Positions 15,987 to 24,846 of a stretch of 57,491 nt of DNA are shown in pieces. The stretch comes from Deltaproteobacteria bacterium. Its GTDB lineage: Bacteria; Desulfobacterota; Desulfobaccia; Desulfobaccales; Desulfobaccaceae. The stretch is taken from positions 1 through 57,491 of the forward strand of contig JAFDGA010000011.1 in the NCBI GenBank assembly GCA_019309545.1, in the 5' to 3' direction. Numbering within the stretch: the first letter of the stretch is position 1; each line of letters opens with the position of its first letter. A program made the position numbers and the translations under genes. A model generated the notes under the pieces. The model saw only the letters and a program-made list of their open reading frames with translations, did no database searches and was not told the origin of the DNA.

Positions 15987-16646
15987 TTAAGTTTGCAATT
16001 TTCGGGCTGCGCCAAACAGCCGGTAAACGGAAAACCCGGATAGGGCGGCGATGTCCTCGGTCGGCAGGTGGGTCACAATGCTTTCATCGTAAAGGATATT
16101 GACTTCGGGCTGAAACTCGTCATCCCCTTTCCAGAGCACATGAGTAATGGGGACCAGGGGAAAGGCCTGATATGTGGCAGCCACATCACCCAACTCGATC
16201 CGGGTGCCTCCCATCATTTCGGCAACCTTCTGGTATAGATCCAGGTCATGCCCGAAAACCTTGAGCAGGGGCACTCGGGCCCGCTGCACAAAGGCGTGGT
16301 GGTAGAATTCTCCGGCGGGCACTTGGCGGAAGTCAATGCTTTTGCCGGTCAAGGGTTTCCCCTGGGTGGTGGTCAGATAATGGAGCATGAGAATCTGCTC
16401 CTGAATATTTACCTCACCCTCCTCCTCAAGATAAGCCACCTTAATCTCGGGCCAGCTGATCCAATGCGGACGGCCAAAATATGCCAGGATGAGGCCCTCC
16501 TGGCCGTCTCCCCGAACCTCATAACGGGCCTGGCTGCGGGCCGCAACCTCTTGGGGTGGAGCCAGTTTAAGTTCTTCCACGGCCAGGGCCAAGGATTGTT
16601 TATAGTCATCAATGCGAGGCACTCGTTTCTCCTTTTCGCTGAGCAA
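15987..16646 (-). CDS. DUF3786 domain protein
   Basis: The 219-residue cytoplasmic protein has the features of DUF3786. These are an ILMLHYLTTTQGKPLTGKSI block, then DFRQVPAGEFYHHAF, and a C-terminal AFPLVPITHVLWKGDDEF, then ILYDESIVTHLPTEDIAAL. The family is common in anaerobic Desulfobacterota and Clostridia and has no established function; proximity to corrinoid proteins has been noted for some members, but nothing of that kind is adjacent here. It sits 46 nt upstream of recN on the same strand. The product has no signal peptide or membrane helix. Confidence 0.8.
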   Translation of the reverse strand: MLSEKEKRVPRIDDYKQSLALAVEELKLAPPQEVAARSQARYEVRGDGQEGLILAYFGRPHWISWPEIKVAYLEEEGEVNIQEQILMLHYLTTTQGKPLTGKSIDFRQVPAGEFYHHAFVQRARVPLLKVFGHDLDLYQKVAEMMGGTRIELGDVAATYQAFPLVPITHVLWKGDDEFQPEVNILYDESIVTHLPTEDIAALSGFSVYRLFGAARKLQT

Positions 16647-16719
16647 ACACTAGTACGTAACTCTTTACAGTAGTTGCAAGCCTATCTGGAACACGCCCAC
16701 CTGAAACTGGGATGCGTCT

Positions 16720-16965
16720 TCATGGCCGGGGAATGCGAATATAGATGCCTTCAATCAGGTCTTTTTCGTCCAGGGGCAGGGGTTTTTTGTCCAGGTGCAG
16801 ACTTTCCAGATATTGCAAGGCCGCGTCTTTGATACTGGCCTCGGCTTCGGCAAAGGTCTCACCGACAGCGCTCAGACCTTTCAATCCTGGAATCCGGGCC
16901 GTAAACAGTCCTTTCTGCGGATCATAACTGAATTCAATTTTGTAATGTAAGCTTTTGGTTTCCAT
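16720..16965 (-). CDS. HicB-like antitoxin-family protein (no HicA partner)
   Basis: The 81-residue protein has the HicB partial RNase H fold: a beta strand pair (YKIEFSYDPQKGLFTARI), then PGLKGLSAVGETFAEAEASI, then an amphipathic helix (KDAALQYLESLHLD). It ends IYIRIPRP. In complete modules a HicA toxin of about 60 residues lies beside it, but no such frame is present in 16647-16719 or 16966-17088. There is no C-terminal DNA-binding domain. It may be an orphan antitoxin or a stand-alone HicB-fold protein. Confidence 0.75.
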   Translation of the reverse strand: METKSLHYKIEFSYDPQKGLFTARIPGLKGLSAVGETFAEAEASIKDAALQYLESLHLDKKPLPLDEKDLIEGIYIRIPRP

Positions 16966-17088
16966 AAATTTAATTTTTTACTTAGCGCTTATCTGTAATT
17001 AGTAATTCATGAAGTTGACGGCTATCTTTAGTATAGTCATTTATTAACAGTTTAAAATTTATTTGTCAAAACCCCGGGGAAAAAGAAC

Positions 17089-19152
17089 TTAATCTAAGTT
17101 ACGATAAAAATTCATAACTGTAGAATGGCCAGAAATTTTTCCTCTGACTAATTGCCGGATCATCGCCGGCACCTCCTTGGTCGGGATGCCACTCTGGGTC
17201 AGATCGATAATAAAATGGCCGATTCCTCCGGCCTGGAGTTCAGCATAGGCCTTTCCCAAGAAATAGGGGATCACCGGATAGAGAAGGGTCAAATCGTTTT
17301 GCGGTATTAGCCGGAAATTTTCGCGGTGGGGGCTTTGCAGGCGCCAGCTCTTTTTGTCTTTTGGCAGTGGCACCCGGGAAATCATCAGGGGCAGGTAAGC
17401 AAAGAGATAGCTGACCAGATGGTTGCCGGACACACGGTTTAATAATTGCTTTAGGGTCTGGCGGTCAGCCTCCACCGACAAGGTGACGGTAGCCACCCCC
17501 AGTTCCGAGGCGGCCTGAACGGCCCAGGAATTAAGGCAATGCAACGGATAATCGGAAAATATGGTGACTTTTCGCCCCGCCAACAGCGGCAAATGACCCA
17601 GGTTGCTGATCATAAAGTGGCTGCAACCAGCATCCCCTAGGGTAGCCATGGCCTGCCGGTAGCGGGGCACGGCAGTCTCCGGGATGATCGGTGGTAGTCG
17701 CCAGATCAGCTGCCGCGGCAATTTTCCGCGGCGGTAGTGGGTGAGATAATCATTATAACTGGCCTCGTCCAGATCGACAATCAGCCCGGTCCTAACCTGA
17801 CGGCTGAGGGCCACCGCCTCTGGAAGCGACCGGAGGCGGACATACAGGCGGGGCCGACCCGCAGCCGGATTGTGTTTCTGGGATTTTGGTCGGTTGAAAG
17901 CCTTAAGCGCCATAGGAAGCTGAACCGGACCGGTGAACGTCGGAGGAGCCAGTCTGAACAGCTGTTCTTGCCACTTGCGGTGGGAACGGCTTCCGGTGGT
18001 GGTGGTCTCACCGACTTTAAATACCAGGTCTCCGGGGTGGGCTGGGAAAGGCAGACTGATCCGGACTTCCCGCCCGGAACAGGCTTGTGAGACTGGCCAC
18101 TCCTGGTATTCCAGTTTTTTCAGGGTAAAGGCGCGGCGGTCCCCGCTGGCGGCGTCCTGAACCCGCAAGCGGTCTCCTAAGGCCAGATCATGCTCCAGGG
18201 TCAGGGTTCCCTGTTCCCCCTGCACATTCTGTAAAGTTCCCAGCAATTCGCCAATGTTGCCGGTATCCTGGGGAGCCAACAGATTATCAGGGACCGCAGC
18301 GCGCAAAAACCCGGTGGTGGTTCGACGGCTATAGGTTTTGGTTAAAAGCTCCCGGGCTTCGGCCAGGGTCTGCGGCCGTTCGGCCGGAGCCGCATCCAGG
18401 ACCCGCCGGTAGGCCTGAACGACCCAGCCGACATAATCACCGCTCTTCATCCGCCCTTCGATTTTAATGGCGTTTATTCCCAACGCCGCCAGTTGAGGGA
18501 CCATTTCCAGGGCCGACAGGTCGCTGATGGACAACAGATAGCCAGAACCACCATCATAGCGATAGGCGCGGCGGCAAGGTTGCGTGCACCGGCCCCGGGT
18601 CGCAGCCCTGCCTCCCAGAAAACTGCTGAACAGGCAAAGTCCCGAAAAGCTGAAGCACAGTGCCCCATGTACAAAGACTTCCAGTTCGATCCGGGTTTGG
18701 CGGCGAATAGCGGCCAGTTCCTTCAGGGTCAATTCTCGGGCCAGTACCACCCGTTTGAATCCCATGGCCGCAGCCTGCTCCACCCCCAGGGAATTATGAA
18801 TAGTCATCAGGGTGCTGGCATGCAGCGGCAGTCTCGGGAAATGATGGCGCACCAGGTAATGGACCCCCAGATCCTGAATGATCAGGGCATCCGGCCGGAT
18901 GTCGTTCAAGGCGGCCAGGGTATCCAGCAGTTCAGCCCGTTCCCCTTCCTTGACCAGGGAATTCAAGGCGACATAGAGCTTTCGACCCTGTTGCCGACAA
19001 ATAGTCACCAGGGAAGAAAGCTCCTTTAGAGTAAAATTGGTGGCATAGGCCCGGGCGCTGAGGGCTTTGAGGCCGACGTAAACCGCGTCCGCGCCCTGTT
19101 CCAAGGCGGCAAAAAAAGATTCCAGATTCCCGGCCGGGGCCAAGAGTTCCAT
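17089..19152 (-). CDS. U32 family peptidase
   Basis: The 687-residue protein begins with the U32 TIM-barrel signature (ELLAPAGNLESFFAALEQGA, then DAVYVGLKALSARAYATNF). The Fe-S cysteine cluster follows (EVFVHGALCFSFSGLC, then RGRCTQPCRRAY: C166, C173, C189, C193) and then IKIEGRMKSGDYVG. The C-terminal half contains further U32-type barrel elements, as in the long COG0826 proteins. U32 proteins include RlhA and TrhP, which act in RNA hydroxylation, as well as proteins annotated as collagenases; the precise role here is unknown. It is divergent from the macA-like operon with a 295-nt gap. Confidence 0.88.
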   Translation of the reverse strand: MELLAPAGNLESFFAALEQGADAVYVGLKALSARAYATNFTLKELSSLVTICRQQGRKLYVALNSLVKEGERAELLDTLAALNDIRPDALIIQDLGVHYLVRHHFPRLPLHASTLMTIHNSLGVEQAAAMGFKRVVLARELTLKELAAIRRQTRIELEVFVHGALCFSFSGLCLFSSFLGGRAATRGRCTQPCRRAYRYDGGSGYLLSISDLSALEMVPQLAALGINAIKIEGRMKSGDYVGWVVQAYRRVLDAAPAERPQTLAEARELLTKTYSRRTTTGFLRAAVPDNLLAPQDTGNIGELLGTLQNVQGEQGTLTLEHDLALGDRLRVQDAASGDRRAFTLKKLEYQEWPVSQACSGREVRISLPFPAHPGDLVFKVGETTTTGSRSHRKWQEQLFRLAPPTFTGPVQLPMALKAFNRPKSQKHNPAAGRPRLYVRLRSLPEAVALSRQVRTGLIVDLDEASYNDYLTHYRRGKLPRQLIWRLPPIIPETAVPRYRQAMATLGDAGCSHFMISNLGHLPLLAGRKVTIFSDYPLHCLNSWAVQAASELGVATVTLSVEADRQTLKQLLNRVSGNHLVSYLFAYLPLMISRVPLPKDKKSWRLQSPHRENFRLIPQNDLTLLYPVIPYFLGKAYAELQAGGIGHFIIDLTQSGIPTKEVPAMIRQLVRGKISGHSTVMNFYRNLD

Positions 19153-19255
19153 AAGATTAAAAGATCCAGTTTAACAAGTTTTTAGAAATCAGTAGCTGAG
19201 GAAATTTTACGACTGTTAGATTTTATCAGAGGCATGCGGGGAGAACAACCAAGGA

Positions 19256-19280
19256 CCTGGCCGTCTCTATACCGGCCAGG
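19256..19280. other. hairpin in the intergenic region before the exporter operon
   Basis: CCTGGCCG (19256-19263) and CGGCCAGG (19273-19280) form a perfect 8-bp stem with a 9-nt loop and no T-run. The region 19153-19447 otherwise holds only AT-rich sequence that must contain the divergent promoters. I see no further gene in it. Confidence 0.4.
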
Positions 19281-19447
19281 GAGCTTGAGTTAGGCAGACA
19301 TACAATTGGCGAAAAAATGATCCCCATCCAGGAGCACTGATGGTAAGGTCTTGCTAAGCTAAGCCTATGGTATTATTTTTAAAAAAATGTAAAATAATCG
19401 AATATCAAAACCAAGGCTGTTACTGACCGGTAACCTGGAGTCTGTCA

Positions 19448-20689
19448 TTGGAAAAAGAAAAAAAATCCTTGGATCTAAAATCTCTGCGTATTAAGCGGGG
19501 TGCTGACGACGCCAGTCTGTTACGGCCACAACGCCGTTTCCGAGTCGTTATCGCCGCGGTGCTGCTGTCAACCTTCCTCCTCATTCTGGTCGTTCTGTAT
19601 GCCGCGGGCCTGTTGTCTTTGGCCCGGGAAGTGGAAGTGGCCACAGTGGTCAAGATCTATCCGGCTCAGGCCTTTACTTTGCTTAATGCCAGTGGCTATG
19701 TAGTGGCCCAGCGCAAGGCCGCGGTCTCTTCCAAAAGCACGGGTCGGCTGGCCTACCTGGGGGTTGAAGAAGGCAGCCGGATCAGAAAAAATGAGGTCAT
19801 TGCCAGTCTGGAGAATCAGGACCTAATTGCGGCCCGGGATCAGTGGGCCTCCAATGTCAAGGTGGCAGAAGCCAACCGGTTAGAAGCAGAAGCCGAGTTA
19901 GAGGATGCCGCAGTCAATTATAGACGTTTTAAAGAACTGGTGGCCGCCGACCTGGTATCTCGCCAGGATTTCGATGCCGCCGAGGCTCGGTATAAAAAAG
20001 CACAGGCGGCCGTAACCGCTGCGACCGCTAATATAAAGGCAGCTAAGGCAGCGCTGGCCAAGGCCCAGACCGAGTTGGAATACACCCTGATCCGGGGGCC
20101 TTTCGATGGTCTGGTGCTGACCAAAAACGCCGAAGTGGGTGAAGTGGTGGCCCCGTTCGGGGCCGCAACCAATGCCCGGGCCGCGGTAGTGACCATGGCC
20201 GACATGGACTCTTTAATGGTAGAGGCCGATGTTTCGGAATCCAACATCGGCCAGGTCAGAGTGGGACAACCCTGTGAAATTCAGTTGGATGCCATACCTG
20301 GTGAGCGTTTTCAGGGCGAAGTCCACATGATTGTGCCCACCGCCGACCGCTCCAAGGCCACTGTCCTTACCAAGGTTAAATTCTTGGCTCTTGACTCCCG
20401 CATTTTGCCGGAGATGAGCGCCAAGGTAGCCTTTCTGTCCCGGCCCCTCCAGCCCGGGGAGGAGGAACCGCGCTTAGCGGTCCCCACTAAGGCCCTGGTT
20501 GAGCACCAGAACAGAAAAATCGCCTTCGTGGTTCAAGGGAACCAGGTCAAGACGGTGCCAGTGGCAACCGGAGCTCGGTTGGGCGATATGATGGAAATCA
20601 AGGCTGGCCTTAAAGATGGAGACAAGGTGGTAATTGCGCCGCCGGCCGACCTGGAGGACGGCGACAAAGTCAAAGTAAAGGAAGTTTGA
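19448..20689 (+). CDS. periplasmic adaptor (MacA/HlyD family) of an ABC exporter
   Basis: The 413-residue protein has one N-terminal membrane helix (residues 37-58, VIAAVLLSTFLLILVVLY) and the adaptor layout. Paired half-lipoyl motifs (VVAQRKAAVSSKSTGRL and LIRGPFDGLVLTKNAEVGE) flank an alpha-helical hairpin rich in Ala, and beta-barrel and membrane-proximal domains end with PADLEDGDKVKV. It links the inner-membrane transporter to an outer-membrane channel. The start is TTG at 19448 with CTGGAG eight bases upstream. It abuts the ATPase gene (TGA then ATG). Confidence 0.88.
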   Translation: MEKEKKSLDLKSLRIKRGADDASLLRPQRRFRVVIAAVLLSTFLLILVVLYAAGLLSLAREVEVATVVKIYPAQAFTLLNASGYVVAQRKAAVSSKSTGRLAYLGVEEGSRIRKNEVIASLENQDLIAARDQWASNVKVAEANRLEAEAELEDAAVNYRRFKELVAADLVSRQDFDAAEARYKKAQAAVTAATANIKAAKAALAKAQTELEYTLIRGPFDGLVLTKNAEVGEVVAPFGAATNARAAVVTMADMDSLMVEADVSESNIGQVRVGQPCEIQLDAIPGERFQGEVHMIVPTADRSKATVLTKVKFLALDSRILPEMSAKVAFLSRPLQPGEEEPRLAVPTKALVEHQNRKIAFVVQGNQVKTVPVATGARLGDMMEIKAGLKDGDKVVIAPPADLEDGDKVKVKEV

Positions 20690-21430
20690 ATGACAGTAAG
20701 GGAATGTTCTGAAGATATAAGTAGTAACGGCGGTCTGGTGGAGATTCGCCATCTGTACAAATCCTATCGTCGGGGCAGCCAAACCATCCCGGTCCTCAAT
20801 GATGTTTGCCTGTCCATCCCGGAGGGGGAGTTTCTGGCCCTGATGGGGCCGTCCGGCTCCGGCAAGACGACACTGCTCAACCTGATCGCCGGAATTGACC
20901 ACCCGGATGAGGGAATTCTCCGGGTAAACGGCATTGATATCCACAGTCTGTCCGAGTCCGCCCTGGCGGTGTGGCGCTCCCGGCATGTGGGCTTTATCTT
21001 TCAGTTTTATAATCTCATCCCGGTGCTGACCGCCTTTGAGAATGTTGAATTGCCGCTGCTGTTAACCGATTTATCCCGCCTGGAGCGCCGCCAGCATGTG
21101 GAGGTGGCGCTTGGCCTGGTGGGACTGGAAGACCGCATGCACCATTATCCCCGGCAACTCTCCGGCGGACAACAGCAACGGGTAGCCATTGCCCGGGCCT
21201 TGATTACCGATCCGACCATTATCGCCGCTGACGAACCGACCGGAGATCTCGATAAGGTTTCGGCGGAAGAGATTCTCGATCTGCTGACCGGCCTGCATCA
21301 AGAATTTCAGAAGACCATCATTATGGTCACCCATGACCCCCGGGCCGCGTCCCGGGCCTCCTGGGTACGGCATCTAGACAAGGGGGTCTTAAACTCTAAA
21401 GACCAGCCCTATGAAACACCGGAACTTTAA
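20690..21430 (+). CDS. ABC transporter ATPase, MacB/LolD type
   Basis: The 246-residue nucleotide-binding subunit has Walker A GPSGSGKT (53-60), the Q-loop [10 protein letters not shown], signature LSGGQQQR (157-164), Walker B with [12 protein letters not shown] (177-188) and the H-loop VTHD. The [17 protein letters not shown] segment is typical of the MacB/LolD/FtsE branch. It pairs with the two permeases downstream and the adaptor upstream, so the four genes would build a tripartite exporter or lipoprotein-type extractor that couples ATP use to periplasmic movement. Confidence 0.93.
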   Translation: MTVRECSEDISSNGGLVEIRHLYKSYRRGSQTIPVLNDVCLSIPEGEFLALMGPSGSGKTTLLNLIAGIDHPDEGILRVNGIDIHSLSESALAVWRSRHVGFIFQFYNLIPVLTAFENVELPLLLTDLSRLERRQHVEVALGLVGLEDRMHHYPRQLSGGQQQRVAIARALITDPTIIAADEPTGDLDKVSAEEILDLLTGLHQEFQKTIIMVTHDPRAASRASWVRHLDKGVLNSKDQPYETPEL

Positions 21431-21488
21431 ACCAGGTACTTTATCAGGAGGCACCGGCATCTTGTCCGGGCAGATAAAAACTGATCCT

Positions 21489-21535
21489 GGGAGCGGGGGG
21501 GGCAGGGTCAGCGGTCCTCCAGTCCTTCCCTTAAA
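21489..21535 (-). repeat. GC-rich interspersed intergenic repeat, copy C (inverted)
   Basis: The reverse complement reads GGACTGGAGGACCGCTGACC and onward to a C-run, matching the GGAGGACCGCTG core of copies at 4271 and 53950. It lies inside the exporter operon, in the 144-nt gap between the ATPase and the first permease. Confidence 0.55.
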
Positions 21536-21574
21536 TAAATCTTTTAATTGCTCCGACTAATAAGACTTAGGTTC

Positions 21575-22729
21575 ATGGTTTTTAAAATTATTTTCCGAAA
21601 TATCCTCCGCCACCGGCTGCGGACGTTTTTAACCATCACTGGCATGGCGGTGGCCATCCTCTCTTTCGGACTGCTGCGTACCGTGGTAGGCGCCTGGTAT
21701 GCCGGGGTAGAGAGTTCCTCCGCCTATCGGCTGGTGACCCGCAACGCCGTCTCTTTGATCTATCGCCTGCCGGTAGCATATCTGAACAAGATCAGGGCAG
21801 TTCCCGGCGTGAGCGAAGTCTCCTACAGCAGCTGGTTCGGTGGCATCTACATCGACGAAAAAAATTTCTTCCCCCAATTTGCGGTGGAAGCCCGGCATTA
21901 TCTGGACCTCTATCCTGAGTTCATCATCCCTCAGGACCAGAAACTGGCCTTCTTAAAGGAGCGCAATGCAGCCATTGCCGGGCGCCAATTGGCAGAAAAA
22001 TATGATTGGCAGCTAGGGGATATCATTCCGATTCGAGGCAGAATCTACCCGGTCAACCTGGAGTTTGTGTTGCGGGGCATCTATACCGGGGCAGAAAAAA
22101 GCACCGATGAAGGCCGTTTCTTTTTTCACTGGGATTACCTTAACGAAACCCTGGAAAAAAATGCCCCAGCTCTGGCTAATCATGTGGGGGTATTTATCAG
22201 CCGGGTCGATGACCCCGACCAGGCTGCGCCGGTGGCCGGCCGGATCGACGCCCTGTTCAAAAATTCCCTAGCCGAGACCCTGACTGAAACCGAAAAGGCC
22301 TTTCATCTGGGCTTTGTGGCCATGACCGAAGCCATCCTGATGTCTATCCAGGTGGTCTCTTTTCTGGTCATCGGGGTCATCCTGGTGGTGCTGGCCAATA
22401 CCATGGCCATGACTGCCCGGGAACGGATAAATGAATATGCCACCTTCAAGACCTTGGGGTTTCAGCCCTGGCACTTGGTGGGGCTGATCAGTGGGGAGTC
22501 CATCGCCATCGCCCTTGTTGGGGGGATAATCGGGCTGGCCTTGAGCTTTCCCGCCGCCCATGTCTTCCGTACCGCATTGTCGCAGTACTTTCGAATCTTT
22601 AACATTAGTTCGGTTACTTTAATCGCCGGACTGTTGACTTCACTGGGGGTGGGAGTGGTCTCGGCCATCATCCCGGCCTGGCAGGCCGCCCGGCTGAGCA
22701 TCGCCGAGGGTCTGCGGCGGTTGGGATAG
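21575..22729 (+). CDS. FtsX-like permease 1 of the MacB-type exporter
   Basis: The 384-residue protein (start ATG 21575; the frame also allows TTG 21548) has one N-terminal membrane helix (FRNILRHRLRTFLTITGMAV context). A large periplasmic MacB_PCD-like domain follows, then three C-terminal helices in the FtsX arrangement. The first C-terminal helix runs into a MTARERINEYATFKTLGF coupling loop and the last ends GVGVVSAIIPAWQAARL. This is the MacB/LolCE topology of four helices without a fused ATPase. It works with the ATPase just upstream and the second permease 16 nt downstream. Confidence 0.88.
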   Translation: MVFKIIFRNILRHRLRTFLTITGMAVAILSFGLLRTVVGAWYAGVESSSAYRLVTRNAVSLIYRLPVAYLNKIRAVPGVSEVSYSSWFGGIYIDEKNFFPQFAVEARHYLDLYPEFIIPQDQKLAFLKERNAAIAGRQLAEKYDWQLGDIIPIRGRIYPVNLEFVLRGIYTGAEKSTDEGRFFFHWDYLNETLEKNAPALANHVGVFISRVDDPDQAAPVAGRIDALFKNSLAETLTETEKAFHLGFVAMTEAILMSIQVVSFLVIGVILVVLANTMAMTARERINEYATFKTLGFQPWHLVGLISGESIAIALVGGIIGLALSFPAAHVFRTALSQYFRIFNISSVTLIAGLLTSLGVGVVSAIIPAWQAARLSIAEGLRRLG

Positions 22730-22745
22730 TTAATTCAACCAGGTA

Positions 22746-23912
22746 ATGAAGATTCCGCTGAGCTATAGTTTCCGCAATCTCTGGACCCGGCGGCTGACCA
22801 CCATACTCACCGCCGGGGGCATGAGCCTGGTGGTCTTTGTTTTTGCTTCGGTGTTGATGTTGGCCGAAGGGCTCAGGCAGACCCTGGTGGCGACCGGCTC
22901 CTACGACAATGCTCTGGTTCTGAGGTCCTCAGCCGAATCCGAGGTGCAAAGCGTTATCGACCGGGATCAGGCGGCGATTGTTGCTTCCCAGCCGGAAATC
23001 GCTCTCAACCCCCAGGGAATGCCACTGGTTTCCCCGGAGGTGGTGGTGCTCATCAACCTGCCCAAACAGAGCACCGGCCAACGCAGTAATGTCACCATCC
23101 GGGGAGTCAAGCCGATATCCCTGGAGATGCGACCGGAAATTAAACTGGCGGCGGGGCGCTTTTTCCGGCCCGGGTCCACCGAAATCGTCGTGGGGGAGAG
23201 CGTGGCCCGCCGTTTTGCCGACAGCGGTCTGGGTCAGACCTTGCGCTTTGCCATGCGCAACTGGAATATCGTCGGCATCTTAGACGCCGGTAATACCGGT
23301 TTCAGTTCCGAGATCTGGGGTGATGTTGATCAACTGATGCAGGCCTTTCGGCGCCCGGCCTATTCCGATGTGGTGCTCAAATTGAGGAATCCCGGTGATT
23401 TTAAGGCCTTGCGGGAGCGCCTGGAGAGCGATCCCCGGCTGACCGTCCAGGTCAAGCGGGAGGTGATTTTTTATGAGGAGCAGTCCGAGCGCCTGGCCGA
23501 GTTCATCCGCCTGCTGGGCATGGTCCTGACCAGCATCTTTAGCGTCGGCGCGGTGTTGAGTGCGATGATCACTATGTACGCGGCGGTGGCCAGCCGCACC
23601 GTGGAGATTGGCACCCTGCGGGCTTTGGGGTTTAGCCGGGGCAATATCTTGACCGCCATTCTAATCGAATCCTTGCTGATCGGTCTGATCGGCGGCCTGG
23701 GCGGTCTGGGAGCGGCCTCCTTTCTGCAATTTATCAATATTTCCACCACGAATTGGCAGACCTTCTCGGAAATTGCCTTTAATTTTGCCCTGTCCCAGGC
23801 AATTTTCATCAAAAGCCTGCTTTTTGCCCTGGGTATGGGGTTGGTTGGAGGACTGTTACCGGCCCTGCGCGCTGCCCGGATGAATATTGTCACTGCCCTG
23901 CGGGCGGCCTAG
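22746..23912 (+). CDS. FtsX-like permease 2 of the MacB-type exporter
   Basis: The 388-residue paralogue of the preceding gene has the same four-helix topology. An N-terminal helix (TTILTAGGMSLVVFVFASVL) is followed by a periplasmic domain with RGVKPISLEMRPEIKLAAGR and VVGESVARRF (MacB_PCD), then three C-terminal helices with the ASRTVEIGTLRALGFSRG coupling loop. Two different permeases and one ATPase suggest a heterodimeric transporter, as in LolCDE or YknYZ-type systems. It ends the operon. A new promoter follows 50 nt later. Confidence 0.88.
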   Translation: MKIPLSYSFRNLWTRRLTTILTAGGMSLVVFVFASVLMLAEGLRQTLVATGSYDNALVLRSSAESEVQSVIDRDQAAIVASQPEIALNPQGMPLVSPEVVVLINLPKQSTGQRSNVTIRGVKPISLEMRPEIKLAAGRFFRPGSTEIVVGESVARRFADSGLGQTLRFAMRNWNIVGILDAGNTGFSSEIWGDVDQLMQAFRRPAYSDVVLKLRNPGDFKALRERLESDPRLTVQVKREVIFYEEQSERLAEFIRLLGMVLTSIFSVGAVLSAMITMYAAVASRTVEIGTLRALGFSRGNILTAILIESLLIGLIGGLGGLGAASFLQFINISTTNWQTFSEIAFNFALSQAIFIKSLLFALGMGLVGGLLPALRAARMNIVTALRAA

Positions 23913-23960
23913 CAGCAGGATTTTATAAACTTGAGTTTGTTAAAGCCCTCCACAAAAGCC

Positions 23961-23989
23961 TTGACACTTTCTATTCTGAGCTTTAAAAT
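23961..23989 (+). promoter_or_regulatory. promoter of the histidine-rich protein gene
   Basis: A perfect TTGACA (23961-23966) is followed after 17 nt by TAAAAT (23984-23989), with transcription starting about 50 nt before the coding region. A short inverted repeat (AGTCC...GGACT) lies in the leader near 24000-24016. Confidence 0.75.
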
Positions 23990-24044
23990 ATATGTAACTC
24001 AGTCCATGAAGGACTGGAACATCCTATGAAGGGAGGAGAACGCA

Positions 24045-24305
24045 ATGCAAGGCACCCATGAACATCGGCACCTACATGCTCATGAGCACACGCATGTGCA
24101 TACCCATGAGCATCGGCATGGGGATTTGGTTCATTCGCATGAGCATTCCCATACCCATGTGCATGAACATGTGCACGAACACTCCCATCCCCATCAGCAT
24201 GCCGGGGATATCCACGTGCACGACCATGAGCACCCCGGCGAGCATGGCTCTCATGAGCATGAACATCCGGCTCATGAAGCCGAAGTCCACGATCATGAGC
24301 ACTAA
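24045..24305 (+). CDS. histidine-rich protein, probable metal (nickel/zinc/copper) binding
   Basis: The 86-residue protein has 35 histidines (41%), mostly alternating with other residues as HxHxH through its whole length, plus Glu and Asp. It has no Cys and no signal peptide. Such composition is known from nickel-storage proteins of the Hpn type and from His-rich tails of metallochaperones (HypB, SlyD, UreE), so storage or buffering of a divalent metal is the natural inference. The ATG at 24045 follows GGGAGGAGAACGCA, a strong ribosome-binding site, and its own good promoter lies upstream. The repetitive CAT-codon composition makes neighbouring frames open as well; the promoter, ribosome-binding site and terminator mark this one as real. 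Confidence 0.8.
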   Translation: MQGTHEHRHLHAHEHTHVHTHEHRHGDLVHSHEHSHTHVHEHVHEHSHPHQHAGDIHVHDHEHPGEHGSHEHEHPAHEAEVHDHEH

Positions 24306-24330
24306 CTAGCTCAGCGGACAATACCTCCGA

Positions 24331-24357
24331 AAGGCGAACCTGAGGGTTCGCCTTTGG
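24331..24357. terminator. hairpin terminator between convergent genes
   Basis: AAGGCGAACC (24331-24340) pairs perfectly with GGTTCGCCTT (24345-24354) around a 4-nt loop. Short A and T runs flank both sides, so it may stop both the His-rich transcript and the opposing CBS transcript. Confidence 0.6.
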
Positions 24358-24420
24358 CGTTAGGCCAGATAAAAGGCGGCATGGCGGAGAAAGCCAGTCC
24401 CCGCCTTCCAATTTAAAGAG

Positions 24421-24846
24421 CTATTTTCCCGCCAACTTCCACAGGTCCAGGATGCCGACATTGGCGATAATGCGGCCCTGATCATCCACAATGGGGATTT
24501 CTTTGATATTAGCCCCCGCCATCCGGTCAATAGCTTTATCCAGAGCATCGCTTTTCCGGGCATAGATCACATGCTTGTCCATAATGTCGGCTACTTTCTG
24601 GCAAGTAAGGCGGGTCAACAACGAGCGGACGAAAAAGCTGGGTTTATTACGCGCTTCGATAACATGGCGGATCAAGGCTCCTAAAGAGATGGTCCCCTGC
24701 AGCCGCCCCTGCTCATCCACCACATAAATTCCACGCACCTGCCGCAGATCGGTTATTTTATCAGCTACCTGCTCAAGAGTCGCGTCACCGCTGACCGCCA
24801 GATAGGGCAGGTTGTCGAGTTTATCCAGGACCTCGCCGATCTTCAT
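24421..24846 (-). CDS. CBS-domain pair protein (downstream partner of the antiporter)
   Basis: The 141-residue protein is made almost only of two CBS motifs. The first ends IYVVDEQGRLQGTISLGAL and the second ends EIPIVDDQGRIIANVGILDL, with a helical linker between them. CBS pairs bind adenine nucleotides, SAM or c-di-AMP and gate partner proteins, often ion transporters. Its ATG shares a base with the antiporter stop (TAATG), so it is translationally coupled. It resembles the CBS protein at the other end of the operon and lies opposite the His-rich gene. Confidence 0.88.
   Translation of the reverse strand: MKIGEVLDKLDNLPYLAVSGDATLEQVADKITDLRQVRGIYVVDEQGRLQGTISLGALIRHVIEARNKPSFFVRSLLTRLTCQKVADIMDKHVIYARKSDALDKAIDRMAGANIKEIPIVDDQGRIIANVGILDLWKLAGK

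Noticed and set aside
15941-16015. N-terminal extension of RecN starting at TTG 16015
   Set aside because: It overlaps the upstream gene, has no ribosome-binding site, and RecN proteins begin at the MLTELRI position.
24058-24309. Other open frames over the His-rich gene, on both strands (Met-rich products)
   Set aside because: They follow from the CAT/ATG-repeat base pattern. Only the plus-strand frame starting at 24045 has the promoter, ribosome-binding site and sensible composition.
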